A stretch of DNA of 13,120 nt, taken from contig JAFAGX010000026.1 of the NCBI GenBank assembly GCA_019237515.1, positions 1 through 13,120 of the forward strand, in the 5' to 3' direction. The stretch is from Acidobacteriaceae bacterium. GTDB taxonomy: Bacteria; Acidobacteriota; Terriglobia; Terriglobales; SbA1. The translations under genes and the position numbers were made by a program. How positions within the stretch are numbered: position 1 is the first letter of the stretch; each line of letters opens with the position of its first letter. Below the pieces are notes generated by a model, which worked only from the letters and a program-made list of their open reading frames with translations, ran no database searches and had not been told where the DNA came from. Of this stretch, positions 6,660 through 13,120 are shown piece by piece.

Positions 6660-8792
6660 ATGTCATCTCATCAAGAAAGCAGTGTCCTGAACCGCATACC
6701 GGATGCGGGAAATCCTGGATCATCACAGCCGTCTAAGCCTATGGTGACAGCAGCGTCAATCCTTCCCAGAATCGAAGAGCAGCGTTACCTGGCGCTCCTG
6801 CAGGCAGCGAACGCGATCGCCACATGCAGCGATTGCGACAGTGCCTCGACCACGCTGATGGAGAAACTACACGAAGTAACGCCGTTTGATTGTCTTCATC
6901 TGGTCGCTTTCGACAAGGATACGAACGCGAGGTGCTGGAGCCTCCTGGAAGTGAACGGCAAAAGAATGGAAGGGTGCGAAGACGGTGCACTGGACGATTC
7001 TCCGCTTCGTTGGGTGCACGATTCGGCTGAAGCCCTAACGATTGTCGACTGGAACCAAGAGACACGATTTGAAAAGTACCGCACATTTCTTGGTGAGGTC
7101 GGTATCGCTTCGACCTGCACAGTGCCTTTAATCAGAGGGCCACGACGGTTAGGCGTGCTGAGCGTGGGCCGATTTTATCCCAATGCCTACGACGACGAAG
7201 AGGTTCGGTTCCTTGGTATTGTGGCGGGTCAGATCGGGCTCGCCATAGATGCCGCGGTAAACTTCTACATCTCGCAGCGGGTTCAGGACCAGCTGAAGCT
7301 GATTCTTGACCTGACCAATCAAGTGGTGTCGAACCTGGAATTTCATGATCTTCTTCGGGCCGCGTCTGCGAGCGTTCGCCAGGTGATGCGTTGTGATGCC
7401 GCAGCCGTGATGCTGACCGACGAAGATGAGAAGAACCTGGTTGTGCACGCAATGGATTTTCCCGAGAGCCGGGGAGTCTTCACCGAAGGAGTCCTGGTTC
7501 CGATCGAGGGAAGCACCCCAGGACAGGCCTTTAAAAGTGGTAAGCCGGTTATTGTGAACCGTCTTGATCCAACCGAACTTCCGCCCGACATGATTAGAAA
7601 GGCAAGCGCGGAAGGGTTGAATTCGTTTTGCGATATTCCATTAATCAGCAAGGACCGATTGTTGGGGGTCTTGGCGGTCGGAAGACGTCAAGAGAATGGA
7701 TTTGACGGTGAGGAGGTCTCTTTTCTGATCCAAGCCGCCAATCAAGTGGCAATTGGGATCGAGAATGCTCTGACGTACAAAGAAATTTCAGAGCTCAAAG
7801 ACAAACTTGCGCAAGAAAAGCTGTACCTCGAAGACGAAATTCGCGGTGAGATGGATTTTGAAGGAATCGTGGGGCAGAGTTCCGGGTTACGCCATGTTTT
7901 GCAGCTTGTGGAGACAGTGGCCCCAAGTGATTCGACCGTGTTGCTGCTGGGCGAGACTGGCACCGGAAAAGAATTGATCGCCCGCGCGATCCATGAACGC
8001 AGCCGGCGCAAAGATCGCACATTCGTGAAAGTGAATTGCGCGGCGATTCCGACAGGGTTGCTGGAAAGTGAACTTTTTGGCCACGAGCGTGGCGCTTTCA
8101 CGGGAGCAATCACGCAAAAAATCGGCCGTCTAGAGCTGGCAGACCAGGGTACATTGTTTCTGGATGAAGTGGGAGACATTCCTATCGATGTTCAACCGAA
8201 ATTGTTGCGGGCGCTCCAGGAACGTGAATTTGAACGCTTGGGTAGCACGCGAACGAAGAAGGTTGATGTGCGGCTGGTGGCGGCAACCAATCGCGATCTG
8301 GAGGATATGATCGAGACTCGTGAGTTTCGTAGCGATCTATATTATCGCCTGAACGTTTTTCCGATTCGCATCCCGCCGTTGCGAGAACGTCCCGAGGATA
8401 TTCCCTTGCTGGTACGTTACTTCGCCCAGAAATACGGGCGCCGCATGGAGAAGCAGATTGAGTCGATTCCGGCGACAACGATGAAAAAGCTTTCCACTTG
8501 GCACTGGCCGGGCAACATCAGGGAACTCGAGAATTTTATCGAGCGTTCGGTGATTCTTACTCAAGGTACAGCACTGCACGTCCCGATCACTGAGCTTACG
8601 AACCACGGGAAGTTACCGGCGGTGACCACACCAGCAGAGTCGGCCGAGCGGAGCCAGATTATTGGAGCGCTCAAACAAGCTGTGGGGCGCGTCGCCGGAC
8701 CCAAAGGCGCTGCAGCCCTGCTTGGGCTTAAGAGAACCACTCTCATATCGCGCATGAAGAAGCTTGGGATCGATCCGCGACGACCCTCATAA
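6660..8792 (+). CDS. Sigma54-dependent transcriptional activator (GAF-GAF-AAA+-Fis HTH, FhlA-like)
   Basis: 710-residue bacterial enhancer-binding protein. It would bind upstream DNA and use ATP hydrolysis to open sigma54-RNA polymerase promoters. Two GAF sensor domains (about 42-200 and 212-372) are followed by a coiled linker (372-398) and the AAA+ domain (402-630). That domain has Walker A GETGTGKE (431-438), the sigma54-contacting GAFTGA loop (478-483), Walker B TLFLDE (498-503) and likely arginine fingers R557/R563 in [10 protein letters not shown] Fis-type helix-turn-helix is at 667-705. All key motifs are intact. No response-regulator receiver domain is present, so control is probably by GAF-bound ligand rather than by phosphorylation. 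The start is the first ATG after an in-frame TAG at 6654; no Shine-Dalgarno is seen, so M28 (6741) is an alternative. It sits directly upstream of a candidate sigma54 promoter, which is its likely target, and is divergent from the giant cyclase gene. Confidence 0.97.
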   Translation: MSSHQESSVLNRIPDAGNPGSSQPSKPMVTAASILPRIEEQRYLALLQAANAIATCSDCDSASTTLMEKLHEVTPFDCLHLVAFDKDTNARCWSLLEVNGKRMEGCEDGALDDSPLRWVHDSAEALTIVDWNQETRFEKYRTFLGEVGIASTCTVPLIRGPRRLGVLSVGRFYPNAYDDEEVRFLGIVAGQIGLAIDAAVNFYISQRVQDQLKLILDLTNQVVSNLEFHDLLRAASASVRQVMRCDAAAVMLTDEDEKNLVVHAMDFPESRGVFTEGVLVPIEGSTPGQAFKSGKPVIVNRLDPTELPPDMIRKASAEGLNSFCDIPLISKDRLLGVLAVGRRQENGFDGEEVSFLIQAANQVAIGIENALTYKEISELKDKLAQEKLYLEDEIRGEMDFEGIVGQSSGLRHVLQLVETVAPSDSTVLLLGETGTGKELIARAIHERSRRKDRTFVKVNCAAIPTGLLESELFGHERGAFTGAITQKIGRLELADQGTLFLDEVGDIPIDVQPKLLRALQEREFERLGSTRTKKVDVRLVAATNRDLEDMIETREFRSDLYYRLNVFPIRIPPLRERPEDIPLLVRYFAQKYGRRMEKQIESIPATTMKKLSTWHWPGNIRELENFIERSVILTQGTALHVPITELTNHGKLPAVTTPAESAERSQIIGALKQAVGRVAGPKGAAALLGLKRTTLISRMKKLGIDPRRPS

Positions 8793-8793
8793 A

Positions 8794-8810
8794 GCTGGGA
8801 ACCAGCCGCT
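8794..8810 (+). terminator. Weak hairpin after the sigma54 activator gene
   Basis: GCTGG (8794-8798) and CCAGC (8802-8806) pair around a GAA loop two bases after the stop codon. Only CGCTTT follows, not a real T-run, so this is at best a weak intrinsic terminator. Confidence 0.3.
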
Positions 8811-8838
8811 TTCGCACAACAGTTCTCTTTGCATTAAC

Positions 8839-8877
8839 TCGACAAACTGTCGAAGTGCGTCTCGACATGTTTCGACA
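8839..8877 (+). promoter_or_regulatory. Cluster of TCGACA half-sites (candidate upstream activator sites)
   Basis: TCGACA occurs at 8839-8844, 8862-8867 and 8872-8877, and its complement TGTCGA at 8848-8853. The first pair forms a perfect TCGACA-N3-TGTCGA palindrome; the last two are direct repeats 10 bp apart, one helical turn. The TCGA cores are 11, 12 and 10 bp apart, so all face roughly one side of the helix. The cluster lies about 107-145 bp before the predicted transcription start, the usual place for enhancer-binding protein sites, and just after the gene for such a protein. Confidence 0.6.
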
Positions 8878-8919
8878 TTGCTCCCATTCGGAGTTGTGTC
8901 AATCGCTTTTCTCAGCCGT

Positions 8920-8932
8920 TATCAATAGCTTT
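8920..8932 (+). promoter_or_regulatory. IHF-like site between upstream sites and -24/-12 element
   Basis: TATCAATAGCTTT matches the enterobacterial IHF consensus WATCAANNNNTTR at every defined position except the last. It lies between the TCGACA cluster and the sigma54 element, where DNA bending helps the activator reach the polymerase. It overlaps a hairpin, AGCTTT-GCG-AAAGCT (8927-8941). Whether this organism's IHF/HU-type proteins share the consensus is unknown, and such matches also arise by chance. Confidence 0.4.
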
Positions 8933-8957
8933 GCGAAAGCTTCGCTGGAAGCAAGTT

Positions 8958-8973
8958 TGGCCCTTGGGTTGCC
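8958..8973 (+). promoter_or_regulatory. Candidate sigma54 (-24/-12) promoter of the STAS/sigma-like/RND operon
   Basis: TGGCCC (8958-8963), five bases, then TTGCC (8969-8973). The invariant GG (8959-8960) and GC (8971-8972) have the exact 12-bp register of sigma54 promoters. Compared with the consensus TGGCAC-N5-TTGCW there are two mismatches. Predicted transcription start is near 8984, about 15 nt before the STAS ATG at 8999. An activator gene and candidate activator sites lie directly upstream. Confidence 0.65.
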
Positions 8974-8998
8974 TTTGAAAAGGTACGGGCAGTCCACC

Positions 8999-9286
8999 AT
9001 GTTCAAGCTCTCTATCGCCGAAACAGACAACCAACGCAGGCTGATTTTAGAAGGCAAGTTGGTCGCGCCGTGGACGGATGAAATCGAAAGTGCCTGGCGA
9101 CGGGCGCAGGAGGGTTTGCAAGGACGGAAGCTGCTGGTTGACATAACAAATGTCACGCTCATTAACCGCGACGGTGAAGCCGCGCTTTACAAGCTGATGC
9201 GAGATGGAGCGAGGTTTGCATGCGGAGGCGTTTTGACAAAACATTTACTACGGCAACTAGCGCGCCGATGCCGGTGCGTCAAATAG
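8999..9286 (+). CDS. Small STAS-like domain protein (anti-sigma-antagonist fold)
   Basis: 95 residues, probably cytosolic. The pattern LILEGKLVAPWTDEIESAW, then KLLVDITNVTLINRDGEAAL, is the strand-helix-strand core of STAS domains, as in anti-sigma-factor antagonists. The loop that carries the phosphorylated Ser in SpoIIAA-type antagonists reads NRDGEA here (57-62) with no Ser or Thr, so classical phospho-switching is unlikely and it may act as a binding module. ATG 8999 was chosen because the STAS fold begins right there and the candidate sigma54 promoter lies just before it. The upstream in-frame ATG at 8855 would add 48 residues without STAS character and place the promoter inside the gene. 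The Shine-Dalgarno is poor. The C-terminus (RRCRCVK) is short and basic. It is the first gene of a run with a sigma-like protein and an RND pump; a partnership with the sigma-like protein is inference. Confidence 0.75.
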   Translation: MFKLSIAETDNQRRLILEGKLVAPWTDEIESAWRRAQEGLQGRKLLVDITNVTLINRDGEAALYKLMRDGARFACGGVLTKHLLRQLARRCRCVK

Positions 9287-9329
9287 TGCCGTGCTACTCG
9301 GCCGGAAATTGCAAAAATAATCAGGTTTT

Positions 9330-9349
9330 ACTTGTCAATTTTCACAAGT
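9330..9349 (+). repeat. Inverted repeat ACTTGT-N8-ACAAGT upstream of the sigma-like gene
   Basis: Perfect 6-bp arms at 9330-9335 and 9344-9349 in the 92-bp gap between the STAS-like and sigma-like genes, ending 19 bp before the Shine-Dalgarno (9369-9373). It could be an operator for an internal promoter or an mRNA hairpin tuning expression inside the operon. There is no T-run, so it is not a normal terminator. Confidence 0.35.
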
Positions 9350-9378
9350 CTCAAACGACTAACAGTGTGGAGGAAAGT

Positions 9379-9972
9379 GTGAACATTTTCGGTTCCAAAC
9401 GAGTAAACCACCCAGTGCACGTCCAGTATGCAACGGAAGCCGACTTCTGCCGAGTATTCGAGAATGAGATGGATCGTCTCTACCTACTGTCACTGTTGTT
9501 AACTGGGAACGAAGAACTTGCGCAAAACTGTTTTGTCGGCGGGCTTGAAGATTCGAAGAATTCGAATCCGGTTTTCAAGGAATGGGCGCAATCCTGGGCG
9601 CGGCGCACAATCATCATCAATGCGATTCGCATGCTTGCGCCAAGCCCGGACCGCAAGGCTCGAGTTGCTGCAGCTGAGGCTCGCAATGCGCTCAGGCAGC
9701 TTCCCGCGGAACTTTTAGCTGTCGGCAGGTTGGAAACCTTTGAGCGCTTCGTGTTTGTGATGTCGGTACTCGAAACCTACTCCGATCGCGAATGCGCGCT
9801 GCTCCTGAATTGCTCCAGCTCAGATGTCGCGGCGGCAAGATTGCGTGCTGTGCAACAGCTTGGAAGGGTCGCGGCAGCGGATAGCAAATCAGTAAATGCG
9901 CAATCACTCTCAACCAATGCCCCGGTTCCAGCGGTGCCGGAAGCCATGGGGGAACTCGCGGCAACCGCATAA
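9379..9972 (+). CDS. Sigma-factor-like protein (degenerate region 2 plus region 4-type HTH)
   Basis: 197 residues. The N-terminal half (about 20-85) resembles ECF sigma region 2: FCRVFENEMDRLYLLSLLL, then ELAQNCFVGGLED, then EWAQSWARRTIIINAIR. The second part (about 105-162) resembles region 4: LRQLPAELLAV, then VMSVLETYSDRECALLLNC, then a recognition-helix-like SSSDVAAARLRAVQQL. The Ala/Ser/Pro-rich tail (165-197) looks disordered. I know this as an uncharacterised acidobacterial-type family; whether it binds core polymerase is unknown. The start is GTG 9379: GGAGG at 9369-9373 lies 5 nt before it, and the longer frame from 9220 overlaps the STAS-like gene and lacks sigma character. The next gene follows after 20 bp, so it is probably co-transcribed with the efflux genes and may regulate them. 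Confidence 0.8.
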   Translation: MNIFGSKRVNHPVHVQYATEADFCRVFENEMDRLYLLSLLLTGNEELAQNCFVGGLEDSKNSNPVFKEWAQSWARRTIIINAIRMLAPSPDRKARVAAAEARNALRQLPAELLAVGRLETFERFVFVMSVLETYSDRECALLLNCSSSDVAAARLRAVQQLGRVAAADSKSVNAQSLSTNAPVPAVPEAMGELAATA

Positions 9973-9992
9973 ATGATTTTCTGAGGATGGCG

Positions 9993-11153
9993 ATGATTTC
10001 TAGCAAAGAAAAAACGCGCTTTTTATTCGTTGTGGTGGCGATTGTCGCAATCTTGGCCACAACAGCGTGCAGCAGGAACAACGTCCAGGCAGCACCGGCG
10101 ATGCCCGCACCACTGGTCACCGTAGTGAAGGCGACCACGCAAGACGTGCCGCAATATCTGGATGAGATTGGCAGAAACGCAGCGTTCGAGTCAGTGACGG
10201 TGACGCCACAGGTCGGCGGGCGCATCGTCGAACGCCATTTCCAGGACGGAGAAAATCTCAGGAAAGGTCAGCTTCTCTTCGTCATTGATCCGCGGCCCTA
10301 CAAGGCGCAAGTTGACGCGGCCCAGGCAACACTGGCGCAGTCCAAAGCCGCGCTCGATCTTGCGAAGATCCAGTTTGCACGCGACCAGGAGGTAATCGCT
10401 GAGCGGGCCATCTCCAAGCAGGATTACGACACGAAGAAAAATACCGTCGATGTAGATCAGGCTCAAGTCGAAGCGGCCGAAGCTGCGCTTGAAACAGCGA
10501 AGCTTAATCTCGAGTATTGCTACATTCATTCGCCGATTGATGGCAGAGCGGGCGCTCGTCTGGTGGATGTAGGCAACGTCGTTCAAGCGAACAGCACGTC
10601 GTTATTGTCCATTCAACGCCTGGATCCGATCTACGCAATTTTCACCGTTACAGAAAGCGATTTGCCTGCTGTGCAAAAACAGATGTCCAGCGGAACTTTA
10701 AAAGCAACGGTCCGGTTGCCTTCTGATCTGGAAAGCAGTTCCAAGATTGGCCGAGTGGAATTTCTGGACAACGCCGTGCAGAACGGCACGGGGACGGTGA
10801 ATCTCCGCGCAACGATGAGCAATCCCGACCATCATTTCTGGCCGGGGCAGTTCGTGGATGTAAAGCTCATTCTGAGCACGGAGAAGAATGCTGTCCTGAT
10901 TCCAAATCAGGCGACGCAGATCAGTCAAAAGGGACCCTTCGTGTACGTCATCAAGGCTGACGATACCGCCGAACTTCGCCCGATTAAGCTCGGGCAGCGC
11001 CAAGGCGCGGATGTCGTCGTGACCGAAGGTATCGCACCAGATGAGCGCGTCGTTTTGGCGGGACAGATGTTGGTGCGGCCAGGCGGAAAGGTTCGCGTCG
11101 CTGGCGCAGGCTCAAGTACTGGCGCAAACGGCGCAGCCGGAGGGCAGTCGTGA
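9993..11153 (+). CDS. RND efflux periplasmic adaptor (membrane fusion protein, MdtA-like)
   Basis: 386 residues. Adaptor that links an inner-membrane RND pump to an outer-membrane channel. One hydrophobic N-terminal segment (about 9-24) precedes Cys26 in ATTACSRNN. The Thr at -3 is a weak lipobox, so it is either a lipoprotein or a simply anchored or secreted protein. The first half of the lipoyl-like domain (VTVTPQVGGRIVERHFQDGE, about 68-87) precedes the alpha-helical hairpin (about 102-172). The second lipoyl half (SPIDGRAGARLVDVGNVV) follows, then the beta-barrel with FWPGQFVDVKLIL and the membrane-proximal domain to about 370, then a Gly/Ser/Ala-rich tail. The order and wording resemble E. 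coli MdtA. ATG 9993 has GAGG (9983-9986) at 6-nt spacing; ATG 9987, two codons upstream, has none. Its TGA overlaps the RND start by 4 nt. No TolC-like gene is in the window. Confidence 0.95.
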   Translation: MISSKEKTRFLFVVVAIVAILATTACSRNNVQAAPAMPAPLVTVVKATTQDVPQYLDEIGRNAAFESVTVTPQVGGRIVERHFQDGENLRKGQLLFVIDPRPYKAQVDAAQATLAQSKAALDLAKIQFARDQEVIAERAISKQDYDTKKNTVDVDQAQVEAAEAALETAKLNLEYCYIHSPIDGRAGARLVDVGNVVQANSTSLLSIQRLDPIYAIFTVTESDLPAVQKQMSSGTLKATVRLPSDLESSSKIGRVEFLDNAVQNGTGTVNLRATMSNPDHHFWPGQFVDVKLILSTEKNAVLIPNQATQISQKGPFVYVIKADDTAELRPIKLGQRQGADVVVTEGIAPDERVVLAGQMLVRPGGKVRVAGAGSSTGANGAAGGQS

Positions 11154-13120
11154 ATCTCTCGGAACTCTTCATTCGCCGCCCAGTGATGACGGTTGCTCTC
11201 ACGGTGTCTGTCATCTTGTTCGGAGTCTTTGCATATTTTCGTTTGCCGGTCAGCGATCTTCCAGCGATCGATTATCCCGTCATCCAGGTACAGGTGAATT
11301 ACCCGGGTGCAACGCCGGAAACCATGGCGAATAATGTCGCCACACCGCTCGAGCGTCAATTCATGCAAATTCCGGGCCTGGAGCTCGTGACATCGAACAA
11401 CACCCAGGGCCATTCGAGCTTCGTGCTGCAGTTCGATCTGAATAAAAGTCTCGACGGCGCTGCTACCGATGTGCAAGCTGCGATCACGCGCGCGTCAGGT
11501 CAACTGCCGATTGATCTGCCCAGTCCCCCAACATTCACGAAGACCAACCCCAACGATCAGCCGATCATGTACATCGCGATCGTGAGCGACACGGCGACGG
11601 AAGGGCAGCTTTACGACTACGCCAATACGCAAATTGGCGAGCGGATCAGCATCCTGCCGGGAGTGAGCCAAGTTGGTATCTACGGAACGCAATCCGCAGT
11701 GCGCATCAAGGCGAACCCTTCGATGTTGGCGACTCGCAACATTACTTTGGAAGATCTGACCAACGCGGTCAAGAACGGCACCGCCTATACGGGAGCCGGC
11801 CAATTCGATGGTCCGAATCGCAGTTTTCTGCTGCAACCGCAGGGTCAGTTGATGAGCGCCGAGCAGTACAACAATCTGATTGTTGGCCAGAGTAATGGCG
11901 CGCCGGTTTACTTGAAGGATGTTGCAACTGCCAAGCAAGGAGTGCAAGACGAACGCATCGACATGCGCGTCTGGGTGCGTGGGTACCCTGAACCTGGGGC
12001 AAACGTCTTTATCGGAGTGTTTCGCCGGGCAGGAGTAAATGCGGTCGATGTGGCCAAGTCCGTGCGCGATCTGTTGCCGTCGATTCAGTCGCAACTTCCG
12101 AGTTCAGTTCTGCTGTTCACGGCTTACGACCGCTCGCTCACGATCGTCAACAGCATTAGTGACGTGCAGATCACTCTTTATATCGCGTTCGTGCTCGTTG
12201 TCATGGTGATCTTCCTGTTCCTGGGGCGAGCGACAGACACCCTGATCCCCGCGGTAGCGCTACCGCTTTCGCTGCTCCTGACGTTCGTGGCCATGAAAAT
12301 TCTCGGCTACAGTCTGGACAATTTGTCATTGATGGCTCTGACGCTAGCGATCGGGTTTCTTGTAGATGACGCCATCGTGTTCCTTGAAAACACGGTTCGA
12401 TTGATGGAAACCGGGCTGAATGCGTTCGATGCGTCTTTGGAATCGGCCAAAGAAATTAGTTTCACAATTCTGGCCATGACGCTGTCGCTAGCCGCAGTCT
12501 TTATTCCATTGGTGTTCATGAGCGGACTCATGGGGCGAATCTTCCGCGAGTTCTCGATCACGATCGTGATTTCCATTCTGGCGAGCGGGCTGGTTTCGTT
12601 GACCCTTACTCCGCTGATGACGTCACGGATGCTGGGCAATCGTGGCGAAGGCTCGAAGAAGACTTGGATGGAGCGTGTGTTCGGAACATTCGAACGGAAG
12701 GTTCTCGATATTTACGGCCGCCAGCTTTGGTTTTTCCTACGAAACCGCTGGATTTCGGCAGTTGTGTGGGTAGTCTGCCTGGTAGCCACTGGACTCCTCT
12801 TTTATATCGTCCCAAAGGCGTTCTTGCCGGTAGGAGATAGTTCATTCATCCGCGGCGTGCTGGTGGCGCCGGAAGGTTCGTCGCCTGACCAAATGCATGC
12901 TTACCAGACAGAAGCGGAAAAAATCCTGAAAGCCAATCCCGCCGTGAAGAGCACTTTCACTATGAGCGGGAATGCCCAATTCCTGGGATCGAATCAGGCT
13001 TTCTTGATCGCATTTTTGAAGGATCCCTCGAAGCGGGCTCCCATCGAGCAAGTGGCGGGACAGTTGATGGGCGGTATTGCCGGTTCGATTCCGGGCGTTG
13101 TGGCTTTCTTGCAACCTAAT
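11150..13120 (+). CDS. RND multidrug efflux pump subunit, HAE1/MdtB-MdtC-like (3' end beyond window)
   Basis: Proton-driven inner-membrane exporter; 657 codons are visible of a family length near 1030-1060. It starts with the typical FIRRPVMTVAL and transmembrane helix 1 (about 10-28). The first porter domain carries DYPVIQVQVNYPGATPE and ATPLERQFMQIPGL. Helices 2-6 lie in about 335-490, and helix 7 follows NRWIS (532). Transmembrane helix 4 holds the proton-relay pair D406-D407 in GFLVDDAIVFLEN, matching AcrB D407/D408. The wording of the porter domain (NPNDQPIMYIAI, LDGA, DGPNR) is closer to MdtB/MdtC than to AcrB. Start GTG 11150 overlaps the adaptor stop as GTGA, with GGAGGG (11139-11144) 5 nt upstream, so translation is coupled. 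A second RND gene or TolC homologue could follow outside the window; substrates cannot be told from the sequence. Confidence 0.96.
   Translation, partial: MNLSELFIRRPVMTVALTVSVILFGVFAYFRLPVSDLPAIDYPVIQVQVNYPGATPETMANNVATPLERQFMQIPGLELVTSNNTQGHSSFVLQFDLNKSLDGAATDVQAAITRASGQLPIDLPSPPTFTKTNPNDQPIMYIAIVSDTATEGQLYDYANTQIGERISILPGVSQVGIYGTQSAVRIKANPSMLATRNITLEDLTNAVKNGTAYTGAGQFDGPNRSFLLQPQGQLMSAEQYNNLIVGQSNGAPVYLKDVATAKQGVQDERIDMRVWVRGYPEPGANVFIGVFRRAGVNAVDVAKSVRDLLPSIQSQLPSSVLLFTAYDRSLTIVNSISDVQITLYIAFVLVVMVIFLFLGRATDTLIPAVALPLSLLLTFVAMKILGYSLDNLSLMALTLAIGFLVDDAIVFLENTVRLMETGLNAFDASLESAKEISFTILAMTLSLAAVFIPLVFMSGLMGRIFREFSITIVISILASGLVSLTLTPLMTSRMLGNRGEGSKKTWMERVFGTFERKVLDIYGRQLWFFLRNRWISAVVWVVCLVATGLLFYIVPKAFLPVGDSSFIRGVLVAPEGSSPDQMHAYQTEAEKILKANPAVKSTFTMSGNAQFLGSNQAFLIAFLKDPSKRAPIEQVAGQLMGGIAGSIPGVVAFLQPN

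Noticed and set aside
8855..8998. Upstream ATG extending the STAS-like gene by 48 codons
   Set aside because: The added residues have no STAS character, and the extension would put the IHF-like site and the -24/-12 element inside the gene.
9220..9378. Longer start for the sigma-like gene
   Set aside because: It overlaps the STAS-like gene by 67 bp and lacks a Shine-Dalgarno, whereas GTG 9379 has GGAGG 5 nt upstream and begins near the conserved domain.
1..13120. Mobile elements, CRISPR arrays, tRNA or rRNA genes
   Set aside because: No transposase or integrase motif, regular repeat-spacer pattern, tRNA cloverleaf or conserved rRNA segment was seen while reading the window.

Overview
This window looks like a chromosomal piece of an Acidobacteriota-type bacterium. 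Three signs point there: a Ser/Thr kinase starting with the short Cys-rich segment MKYCATC...CCPKDG, a small sigma-like protein with an SWARRTII-type core, and abundant giant kinase/TPR/cyclase signalling proteins. The taxonomic call is from memory of such proteins, not from a search. I see no insertion sequences, tRNA/rRNA genes or CRISPR array.

Left part (1-6292, minus strand). Two signalling genes are read leftwards. First in transcription order is a 1661-residue protein (6292 to 1307). It fuses a protein-kinase fold, about ten TPR-like repeats, an Ala/Pro-rich linker, a tandem ClpA/ClpB-type N-terminal domain, a GAF domain and a class III adenylate cyclase. The cyclase keeps every catalytic residue. 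The kinase has HRN in place of HRD and DFE in place of DFG, so it is probably a pseudokinase. After 116 bp comes a second, canonical Ser/Thr kinase (1190 to the window edge) with an N-terminal Cys motif, cut off by the window.

Middle (6293-6659). A 367-bp divergent intergenic region holds at least three perfect inverted repeats and no gene. It must carry the promoters for the giant cyclase (left) and for the sigma54 activator (right).

Right part (6660-13120, plus strand). A GAF-GAF-AAA+-Fis sigma54 enhancer-binding protein is followed by 206 bp that read like a textbook sigma54 promoter. There is a cluster of TCGACA half-sites, then an IHF-like site, then a -24/-12 element (TGGCCC-N5-TTGCC) about 26 bp before the next start codon. 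This promoter would drive a four-gene run: a small STAS-like protein, a sigma-factor-like HTH protein, a periplasmic adaptor and an MdtB/MdtC-like RND efflux pump (partial at the right edge; adaptor and pump overlap by 4 nt).

Working model (inference): the GAF-containing activator senses a small molecule and switches on the STAS/sigma-like/RND efflux operon through sigma54. The divergent cyclase protein integrates kinase-fold, protein-interaction and GAF inputs into a cAMP output.
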